The position numbers and the translations under genes are program-made. Below the pieces are notes generated by a model that was not told where the DNA came from, did not search any database, and was given only the letters and a program-made list of their open reading frames with translations. From Heterocephalus glaber (lineage: Eukaryota; Chordata; Mammalia; Rodentia; Bathyergidae), in the NCBI RefSeq assembly GCF_000247695.1, contig NW_004624795.1:4625961-4689960 (forward strand): 64,000 bases of DNA, in the 5' to 3' direction. Positions 20,042 through 29,028 of the stretch are shown here, piece by piece. Position 1 is the first letter of the stretch. Each line of letters begins with the position of its first letter.

Positions 20042-20384
20042 GTTTTTTTTGAGACAGGGTCTCATTATTAGTTCAGGCTGGCCTTGAACTCACTGTGTAG
20101 CCCAGGGTGGCCTCGAACTCGAAGGCAATCCTCTGGCCTCAGCCTCCCAAGTGCTGGGATCAGAGGTGTGCGCCACCACGCACGGCTACTAAATTGCTGA
20201 TGTTACTGGGATCCCAGGGTCATGTCCTGGAGGAGGCAGTGGCACGCAAACATATTTAAAAGATAAGCAAGAGCATGAGAGATATATTTTTGTTTTTGTT
20301 TTTGTTTTTTTGGTACTGGGATTGAACTCAGGTCCTTGCGCTTGCGCAGCAGGTGGCAAAACCACTGAGCTAAATCCTTGGCCC
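20042..20384 (-). mobile_element. B1 with duplication, then ID
   Basis: B1 20042-20186. ID 20306-20384 is flanked by AGCATGAGAGATAT on both sides and has the GCGCAGCAGG variant. Confidence 0.9.
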
Positions 20385-20565
20385 AGCATGAGAGATATAA
20401 ATAAGGAAGCAAAGCTCTCGCTAGCTGGGGGGGGTGTCCTGAGCAGTCCACCCCAGAAGGCTCTTTTCTAGGGGCTCTGAAAGGGCTTAGAAGGGAGCTC
20501 GGCCGTGGGGTAAACGATATGATCTTTATCCTATAGGGGACTAGTTGTTTGTTTGTTTTATTTTA

Positions 20566-20676
20566 TTTGAGACAGGGTCTCACTATGTAATCCAGGCTGG
20601 CCTTGAACTCCCAGTGATCCTCCTGCCTCAGCCTCCCGAGTGCTGGGATGACAGGCATGCACCATCATGCCCACCC
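20566..20676 (-). mobile_element. B1 SINE
   Basis: GAGACAGGGTCTCACTATGT to CACCATCATGCCCACC. A further B1 remnant lies at 20939-21030. Confidence 0.85.
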
Positions 20677-21267
20677 ACGCTGTAGCTGCAAATATTTAGG
20701 GTCCAATCTCTGCAGGGTTGATGGGGTGCCCATTTAGGGTCTATGCACCCTTGAGCTGGTGGCTCAGCTGATCCCATGCTGGGGAGGCCCCAGATGGCCA
20801 TGGTACACCAGAGATATTTGTGTAGGATCCTTGGAGGGTTACATCTCAGCCGACTCCATTTTGGGCTTTCCCATTCCATTTTGGAGCCCTGTCCTTACTG
20901 CCTAATAGAATCCCAACTCCTGCTTCACTAATTCCTCAGTTGCCCAGGCTGGGCCTGAATCTGGGATCCTCCTGCTTCAGCCTCTCATAGCTCTGAGATC
21001 ACAGGTGTGTGTCACTGTGCTCATTCTCAGTATGCTCTCTTTTAAATCCAAACTCTTGAGACCAGGGATGGCTGAGATAAAAATGTTTGTTGAGGCATTA
21101 CACAGCAGGCTAAGAAGGCCCAGGGGCTAAGACAAGTTTCTAGAAACTACCAGTGGCAGGGCTAGATAGCCTTTGGCAAAATGTCTGGTGACCAAAGCTA
21201 TGAGCACTTTTATAAGTTTTGAGGAAAGCATGTAGATTGGCTATAGATCAGAGGGGCAAACAGGGCA

Positions 21268-21551
21268 TGTCTGTGTTTATGCACACACACCTATAACCCC
21301 AGCACTCAGGAGGCTGAGGCAGGAGGATCCCCACGAGCTCAAAGCCAGCCTGGGCTACAAGAGAGTTCAAGGCCAGCCTGTACCACATAGTGAGACCCTC
21401 TCAAGGAAAAAAAATAAGAGGGGTAGGTTAGTGAGATGCAGGAAAAGCTTAAGAATAAGGGGGCTAGGGCGGGGTATTTAGCTCAGTGGTTTCGCTGCCT
21501 GCTGCGCAAGCGAAGGACCCGAGTTCAATCCCTGGTACCAAAAAAAAAAAA
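21268..21551 (+). mobile_element. B1 with duplication, then ID
   Basis: B1 21268-21405. ID 21467-21551 (CTGCTGCGCAAGCG variant) is flanked by AAGAATAAGGGGGCT on both sides. Confidence 0.9.
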
Positions 21552-21960
21552 TCCCAAAGAATAAGGGGGCTGTCTACAGGGAGGAGCAGTTACTGCTCCT
21601 GGATTTCAGGGCTAACCTCTTGGAGAGTTCACCCCAGAGGAAGTCGAAGTGGGGCCTGTGGTCACCCATGCTGGGATTTAAATCAGGGTTTCCACACAAA
21701 CACTTTCTGTTGGTCTCACTTGCAGCTGTCAACTGATTAACCTTCCTTATCCTCCCCGCTCCGGCCTCCAATTAAATTTAGACTACAGAATTTGTCTTTT
21801 ATCATCTCATTTCCTCCGGTTCTCAAAATAGTCTCCGGATTTGAATGCTGCAACTCCAGTCAGTCTTTGATGTCTTTCAGTTCTAGAGTTTGTAAATATT
21901 TTCTCCCAGCCCTCTTGCTTTGGTAGATAAACGCTCACATTTACATTTCCCCTTCTTTTC

Positions 21961-22150
21961 TTTGGTACCGGGGATGGAACTCAGGACCTTGTGCTTTCGA
22001 GGCAGGTGTGGTGCCACTGAGGTAAATACCCCGACTGCTCCTTGTTTTTCTTTCTTTCCTTCCATTTACTTTTGCAGTGCTGGGGACCAAAGCAAGGGCC
22101 CTACACATACTTGGCAAGGGCTCTACCATTGAGCTACTTCCCCAGCACCA
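21961..22150 (-). mobile_element. young ID then old ID
   Basis: ID 21961-22038, and a diverged ID 22069-22150 of the older form (GGGCCCTACACATACTTGGC). Confidence 0.8.
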
Positions 22151-22244
22151 ATTTTTTCCTCCTCCAAGTCCCGGGAAATGAACCCAGAGCCTGGCAACCC
22201 CTATTAGTTTTAAGTTTTTGTTTTTTTTAATATTTGAGATGAAG

Positions 22245-22440
22245 CTGGGCTTGATATCACACTCCTGTCATCCCCAAATTTGGGAGGCTGAGGAAGATCC
22301 CCCGAGTTTGAGGCCAGCCTGGGCTACATAGTGAAATTCTGCTTAAGAAAAATAAATAAATATTTGAGATGGGTGCTTGCCAGGCTGGTCTCCAAGTCCT
22401 AGGCTTTAGCCATGCTCCTCCCTAGTCCCCTGCTTGGCTT
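22245..22440. mobile_element. diverged B1 copies
   Basis: B1 plus 22245-22345, and a minus remnant to about 22440. Confidence 0.6.
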
Positions 22441-22698
22441 TCTGACCTTTCTTAACCAGTACCACTATTTACCTTCATGGTTTCACTCATTTAGTGGCTG
22501 AATGGTTTATTTCCTTGGTAACTTGCCATGTTCTCCAAAGCCACACCTCTTTCATGGTGCACTTAATTTTTGCTTGGAACTATTCTTTTCCTTTCTGGGT
22601 GTGTGTTCCGGAGGTTCAGCTGAGAGTTGGACAGTGCACGCTAGCGGTGAGCTACACTCCCTGCCTTTTTATTTAGCCATGTAATTTTAACAGGGACT

Positions 22699-23242
22699 TT
22701 TGTTTTGGACACATGGTCAGCTATGTAGCTCGAGCTGGCCTTGAACCCATGATCCTTCTGCCTAGGCCCCCTGAGCGCTTGGATCACAGGCATGTGCACT
22801 GTGCCTGGCTTTCACTGAGCTTCCGCTTCACTTCTCCTTCAATTACTATTATTTGGTGGGCTGAGGGTGAAACCCAAGGCTTTTTTCTTTTTTGAAATAG
22901 GGTCTCGCTGGCCTGGAACTCACTATGTAGCCCAGGCTGGCCTCAAACTTGGCAGTCCTCCTGCCTCTGCCTCCTGAGTGCTGGGATTACAGGGGTGTGC
23001 CACCACACCCAGCTCCAGCGCTGCTTCTTGCATGGTAGGCGAGCACTCGATAACCGAGCTACACACATAGCTCCCCTTCAATGATTCAGTATTAATGTCA
23101 CCGTCACCTAAATTCCATGGGCACCAGGGTATGGTGGTGCATGGCTCTCATCCCAGCACTTAGGAGGTTGAGGCAGGAGAATCCCCAGGACTTCCATGGT
23201 AGCCTGGGCTACATAGGCCCTGTGTCCAAAAAAAAAAAAAAA
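22699..23242. mobile_element. three B1 elements and a short ID remnant
   Basis: B1 minus 22699-22811; B1 minus with duplication 22889-23014 (an ID remnant is split around it); B1 plus 23128-23242 with an A tail. Confidence 0.75.
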
Positions 23243-23386
23243 AATCCACAGACAACAATTAATGCATAACATTCTAGTCCTTGTGGAATTAATATTCTCG
23301 TATTGATCAGGAGCTATTAAAATGTGGGGGTTTTTTCCTTTTCTGGTATTGGATATTGGACAGCCACTGAGTGACATCCACGGCCC

Positions 23387-23580
23387 CTTTTTTTTGGTAT
23401 CGGGGATTGAACTCAGGACCTCGTGCTTGCAAGGCAGGTGGCGAAACCACTGAGCTAAATCCCTGCCCCTGCCTTTTTTGAGGCAGTGTCTAAGTTGCCC
23501 CAGCTGGCCACCAACTTGTAATCCTCCTGCTTCAGCCTCTCAAGTAGTTGGGATTCCAGGCATGCACCATCATGCCTGAC
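23387..23580 (-). mobile_element. ID then B1
   Basis: ID 23387-23468 (GGTATCGGGGATTGAACTC) and B1 23475-23580. Confidence 0.85.
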
Positions 23581-23763
23581 TTAAACATGTCCTTTGACTC
23601 ATTATTTGAAACTCATAAAGTAGCTTAGTTCCATAAGGATTCAAGGAATGGCTCTGGGGTGTATTTATTGGAGTATATGGTGAAAGTACTTTATAATCTG
23701 TGAACCATCCCAAATCAAGCCTCCACTCTCTGCATGGTGTGGACTTGATTTTACTTACTTATT

Positions 23764-24795
23764 CATTTGAGACAGGTTCTATTAGTTCAGGCTGGCCCTG
23801 AACTCACTGTGTAGCCCAAGCTGACCTCGAAGTTTTGGTGATCCTCCTGCCTCAGCCTCCAGAGTGCTGGGAGACCATGCTCTGGTGGCAGGGACTTGAT
23901 TATCTAGGGAGTTGTCAGCTGGCCTCATCCTGAATTGTACAAGGACAGAGTTGCTCATGAAATTATGTGCTTTTCCAGGCGATAGGAACTTGAGTTGGCG
24001 TGCACTTTTAGGCACGCATTTGTCCCACAGCTGGGAGCCACCGTACAAACTCCAAGTCAGTGATTTACGTGTGGTCTTAGGACTGGCTGCACCAGCACTG
24101 CTCAAGTTGGCAGTTTATCAAGCTACCATCCCACTGTTAGGCAATCTCAGTCTACCAAACAGTGGGTGCTGTGGTGGTGGCCCACTCCTGTGATCCAGCA
24201 CTCAGGCCGAGGCAGGGGGATCCCAAGCTTGAGGCCAGCCTGGACAACTAGGAATACCCTCCGAATCTGCAAGTCTAAGGAGCTCCTTATGTGATGTTGG
24301 GGTACACGGTTTGAGTCACCAACACATTTCGGTTAATATGACGAGATGGGCCTGGGGAACTCTGGAAACTGGAGAAAGTTCCAAGAAAACAAGACTAAGT
24401 TCTGTGGGTGCAGATTAGGGAAGTGGGGGGGCTCTTTGTTGCTGTTCCTACCATGACAAAAATCACTATTATGCCCAGTCTTGCCACTGACATCCCAGCA
24501 CAGTCGTGAGACAGCGAGGCGCTGGCCTGCAGCTTTAGTTACCAGACATGCTGGAAAACTAGGAGTTAAGGTGGGGTACTCTTCCAGGCCATCTCTCCCA
24601 GCCTTAGAAGACCCACGTAGATAGTGGGGATACCAAGAAGCCAGAGCCACCCCTGAAAGCAAAGCAAAACAAAAACTAAACTCGGCATGGTGGTACACGC
24701 CTGTAATCCTAGCACTCCAGGGGGTGAGGCAGGAGGATCTCTGAGTTCAAGGCCAGCCTGGACTACAAAGTGAGACCCTGTCTCAAACAAAACAA
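23764..24795. mobile_element. B1 copies around a unique stretch
   Basis: B1 minus 23764-23872, B1 plus 24166-24260 (diverged) and B1 plus 24684-24795. 23880-24165 and 24260-24680 are unique with no supported gene. Confidence 0.7.
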
Positions 24796-24988
24796 CAAAA
24801 AAAAGGAAAACCACAGAGACCAAAGTCAAAGTCAAACCCACTGAGCAGTAAGAATGATCTGCTCTCCTCCAAAACCTAATTAGGAGGATAAAGGACAAGT
24901 TCCAGGTCGTTAGGGACAAATATATGGGTAGAATGGTCACCACATTAACTTACATTTTACTTTCTTAGCATAGTAAAAATCACACCCA

Positions 24989-25074
24989 GGGCCGGGGATT
25001 TAGCTCAGTGGTTGCGCTGCCTGCTACGCAAGTGCAAAGATCGGAGTTTGATCCCCGGTACCAAAAAAAAAAAA
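24989..25074 (+). mobile_element. ID SINE
   Basis: GGGCCGGGGATTTAGCTCAG to GATCCCCGGTACC plus A tail. Flanked by AAAATCACACCCAG on both sides. Confidence 0.95.
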
Positions 25075-25261
25075 AATCACACCCAGAGGGGATTTATGAT
25101 GGTACCGAGAAGACACGTGGTAGAGTCCAGGTGTAACTACAAAGCCCCTTCTACAGGTGTGAGACCCTGCCTATCCTGTAGATGCTACAAGAGCTGTGCA
25201 CCTTTGTCCTTTGTGTCAGGGTGGGATTTCTGACCCTTCACGTGCACAAGTATAAGAATAA

Positions 25262-25560
25262 AAAGGCTGGGCTGGGGATTTAGCTCAGTGGTTCTGGCGC
25301 CTGCCTCGAAAGCGCAAGGTCCCAAGTTCGTTCCCTGGTAGCTAAATAAATAAATAAAAAGGCTTGGGCTGGGGATTTAGCTCAGTGGTTTCGCCGTCTG
25401 CTGCACAAGCACAAGGACCCAAGTTCGATCCCGGGTACAAAAAAAAAAAAAAGAAGCTTGGTGAGCGTGGTGTCCCAGCACTCGGAAGGCTGAGGCAGGA
25501 GGATTGCCACGAGTTCGGAGCCAGCCCGAACTAAATGGTGAGATCTTGTCTCAAAAAATA
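25262..25560 (+). mobile_element. two ID elements and a B1
   Basis: IDs 25267-25345 and 25366-25452 each follow an AATAAAAAGGCT copy. B1 25457-25560. This cluster ends at the NFE2L1 CpG island. Confidence 0.85.
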
Positions 25561-25599
25561 AATTAAATATGAATAAATAAAACCTTGTTTTCATGCCAC

Positions 25600-26850
25600 T
25601 GCCTGACAGAAAACACAAGAACCCACGGATTCGGTGACGGTGTTGACAACCGGTCCGCAAGGCTGTTCCTTCGAAGTGACCGTCTTCTGGGCCAAGAAGC
25701 GGGAGCCGCTATCCCCGCCCGAGTGGCTGCACCAGGCGCACAGGCAGAGGAAGCAAGGTCCGGGTTTCCGTCGCCAGCAACCAAGATGGCGGGAAGAGCG
25801 TCGACACCACGAGAGCCACATGGTCCGTGCCTCGCCTCGGTCCACTGTGCGCCTCGGTGGACTTTTGCAAGTCACGGTGGGAACCCTCAAAAGAGCAATC
25901 CGCGCTCTCGCGCCTGTTACACCGCCTTCCAGCCCTTGTTCGGGGCCCCGTGCGTAGACGCAGAAGGCGCTGCACCTGTAACACCACCTAACAAGAAGGC
26001 GCGGCGGAGGGGTGCAGAAGGCCGGACACCAGGGCCTTCATCGCGCTCATTGGTGGGCCCACCCCGCGAGGCGGGCATAGATACCCAGTGGGCCGAGGCC
26101 ATGTCCGTCTTGGTGGATACAGAGGAAGCCCGCTCCACTATTGGTCTTTCTCTGCTGTCAATCAGAGCGACATCCGGCGATGGCCGTGGCCTGGGCTCAG
26201 TGATTGGAGAAGCTGTTTCTGGGGCGGGCGCGGCGGACGGGCTTCCGAGTGTGGGGGAGGAGGGGGAGGGGAGGGAAGCAGAGGCTGTGAGCTCTGGTCC
26301 GGCCGGTGGTGGCGGCGGCGGCGGCGAGGCCAGGACTTGGGCCGAGGGCCTACCGTGGCGGCAGCGGCATACGCCGGGCTCTGCAGCGGGTACCCGGCAC
26401 ATTTCTTTCCCTGAGGGGCGCGGCGCGGTGGGGCCGAGGGTCACGCGGTGGGGGTGGCGGGATGCGGCTTAGGGGCGGTCGGCCGAGCGGGGATGCGGCC
26501 GGGGCCGGGGCCTTGGGCCAGTGGGGCAGAACCGCGGGTCCGCAGAGGAGCCGGCTCGGGTGGGCCGGCCCGGAGGGGAGCAGGCGTGGGAAGGCGTGGT
26601 TGCGGCCCGGCTAGGGGCGGGGTGGGGCCGCGGCGGAGGGCGGGGAGAGCTCTGGGGCTTGCTGGGCGCGGGCCGTGCCGGGCCAGGTCGGGTCCGGGCC
26701 GCGCGTTCACTCGCTCGCCCCCCGCCACCCGCAGCTGGACGCCGACCGCCGACCGTGGGGATGGCGACGCGGGCCCCGCCACACTCGGGTACTGGGGCGG
26801 GGTGGCCCCAGGCGCGGGCTTAGAGGAACTTTGCTCGATTTCTTGAACTT
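25600..26850. promoter_or_regulatory. NFE2L1: NFE2L1 CpG island and promoter
   Basis: About 1.25 kb dense in CpG upstream of the NFE2L1 coding exons. It contains a YY1-type AAGATGGCGG at 25783-25792, three inverted CCAAT boxes (ATTGG at 26049, 26140 and 26203), an ETS-like CATCCGGCG at 26171, several GGGCGG boxes and a GGC triplet run near 26307-26325. The untranslated first exon must lie here, but its ends and splice donor cannot be fixed from sequence alone. Long frames across it are GC-driven. Confidence 0.8.
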
Positions 26851-26939
26851 AATTGGCCCTTGGGACGTTGGAACTGGAGGCTCGCTCGAGCAGGGATCGA
26901 GGGTTCCAGTTGTGTTTACTCCAGCCTGATGGGGTGTGC

Positions 26940-26988
26940 ATGTGTGTTTGTGTGTGTGCGCGCGCGCGCCCGCGCGCCTGCACATCGG
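26940..26988. repeat. (TG)n/(CG)n alternating tract
   Basis: Alternating purine-pyrimidine TGTGTGTGTGCGCGCGCGC just downstream of the NFE2L1 CpG island, a sequence class that can adopt Z-DNA. Confidence 0.8.
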
Positions 26989-27081
26989 TCCTGCTCCTCA
27001 TTTTCGGTGAAGTTGGGTAGACGGGTCACAGCGGAGGAAAGGAAGCAAGTCTTCGTTTATGAGGTTAATAAAAGTTCAGAA

Positions 27082-27156
27082 GGAGCTGGGGATTTAACTC
27101 AGTGGCGCCGAGCCTGCCTATAAAGCTCAAGGTCCTGAGTTCGACCCCCAGTACCG
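27082..27156 (+). mobile_element. ID SINE in NFE2L1 intron 1
   Basis: GGGGATTTAACTCAGTGGCG to GAGTTCGACCCCCAGTACC. Confidence 0.85.
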
Positions 27157-27675
27157 AAGTAGGGACCGGAAACCAAGAGGTAGATTTCCCCTCTCCCCAC
27201 TTGGCAGCTGGGTTGAGAACTTGGCCACAGCCTCTGGTTTGACTCAGAAGGTCATAGGAGTGGAGATAAAACCTGGTGAGAAAATTGAGCGTGGTACAGC
27301 CCAGTGAGGGGGCCCGACCCGCTCTTGTCTCTTTTTAAATGTGAGGATGGGAAGGGAAAATCAGGTTTCAAAGTAGGGAAAACAAAAGTCGTTACTGGTT
27401 TGTGTGGAGCAGTGGCCTGAACATTGTCCTGAAGGTAGTCCTCGTGTTTGTTCACGTTTTTACCCATGAATAATCTCTCCTTCCCCTTCTGAACTGGAAG
27501 GGGTGATTGGAGGTGGTTTTTTCCTGAGAGTTGGAAACCAGCTTTAACATAGGAAATGGGCTTCTCATGCTAAAAATAGGAGCTGGTTAAGGTGCTGGTT
27601 TAGGAGGAGGCAGGTTTGTAATCCGACAAAGTGCAAGAGACTTGGGGATTGGCTGCTTATCCAAAACAAGTTAGT

Positions 27676-27764
27676 TTTTTTTTTTTTTTTGGTACCCAGG
27701 ATCGAACTCGTGACTTTGGGCTTTCAGGGCAGGCGGTGGCACCACCGAGCTAAATCCCCTGCCC
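27676..27764 (-). mobile_element. ID SINE in NFE2L1 intron 1
   Basis: GGTACCCAGGATCGAACTCG to GAGCTAAATCCCCTGCCC with a T-rich head. It is the last SINE before a 6.5-kb SINE-free stretch. Confidence 0.9.
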
Positions 27765-28518
27765 AAAAGCAAGCTAGTTTTAAGGATATTGCAAATATTT
27801 TTTGGGGGGGGGGTATTGCAAATTTAATATCCAGGGGTCCTGGTTATCAATACCTTTTTGTAGTTCTCTCTATAACAGGCTATTTTTTTCTGAGAGTGTA
27901 AGTGGTTTGTTTTTTGTAGTATAAAAGTGTTTTCTCCCTTGTTCCCCGAGGTTCTCTTGTCCTGATCACGATGCAAGAAGTATGGAATCTCATCTGCTTG
28001 CTCTTGTGACTCCTATTTCAGGTTTCTCTGGAAACCCCCCTGGTAAGTGTGGAGGAGGCGGGACGCTGTGATCCAAGACAAAAGGCCTGGAGTTCCAGCC
28101 AAAGAAAATAAACCTAGAGGGAGAAGGAAAAGAAATCCATCAGCTGTTGCTGGAGCAGGCCTCAGCGGAACCTGCAGAAGGGGCGGTGCCGCGAGGGGAA
28201 GCAGCTGCATGTGGACTGAGGAGGAGACAGTAAGTTGCGCAGGCCGGAAGGCCTGGACTGGGTGAGGAGTTGGTGTGCGCTCCGAAGTGAGGTGGCCAGA
28301 GGGAAGAGTGAATGTGGCCCGGAGTGTGGCCTTGGCTCCACTGGGTGTCCGTTCCTTTGGGGCTGTCGGGGACCTCAGCTCCTGTGTTGTGCCAGGGAAG
28401 GGTGCAGGGTTGGGACTGAGGAGGGTAACCTGCCGGCTGGAGTGGCAGAACAGTGGCCTTGATTTGTCTTTCGGAAGATTTAAAAACCAAAAAGCATAAA
28501 CATTCTGGTCCTTCAGCA

Positions 28519-29028
28519 ATGCTTTCTCTGAAGAAATACTTAACGGAAGGACTGCTCCAGTTCACCATCCTGCTGAGTCTGATTGGGGTGCGGGTGGACG
28601 TGGATACTTACCTGACCTCACAGCTCCCCCCGCTCCGGGAGATCATCCTGGGGCCCAGCTCTGCCTACACACAGACGCAGTTCCACAACCTGCGGAATAC
28701 CTTGGATGGCTACGGGATCCACCCCAAGAGCATAGACCTGGACAATTACTTCACTGCCCGTCGGCTCCTCAGTCAGGTGAGGGCCCTGGACAGGTTCCAG
28801 GTGCCAACCACTGAGGTAAATGCCTGGCTGGTTCACCGGGACCCCGAGGGGTCTGTCTCTGGCAGCCAGCCCAGCTCAGGCCTGGCCCTTGAGAGTTCCA
28901 GCGGCCTCCAGGATGTGACAGGCCCAGACAACGGAGTGCGAGAAAGTGAACCCGAACAGGGCCTCAGTGAGGATTTGGAGGATTTGGGGGCTGTAGCCCC
29001 TCCAGTCAGTGGAGACTTAACCAAAGAG
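28519..29028 (+). CDS. NFE2L1: NFE2L1 first canonical coding exon (residues 1-170)
   Basis: The ATG starts MLSLKKYLTEGLLQFTILLS, the invariant Nrf1 amino terminus with its signal-anchor helix. The exon ends GDLTKE before GTGAGT, phase 0. A likely acceptor for this exon is CTCCTATTTCAG ending at 28021, which would add about 500 bases of 5' UTR. Confidence 0.96.

Noticed and set aside
25585..26472. 295-codon open frame across the NFE2L1 CpG island
   Set aside because: It is GC-driven, has no recognisable domain, overlaps promoter motifs, and frames of similar length occur in other phases and on the other strand of the same island.
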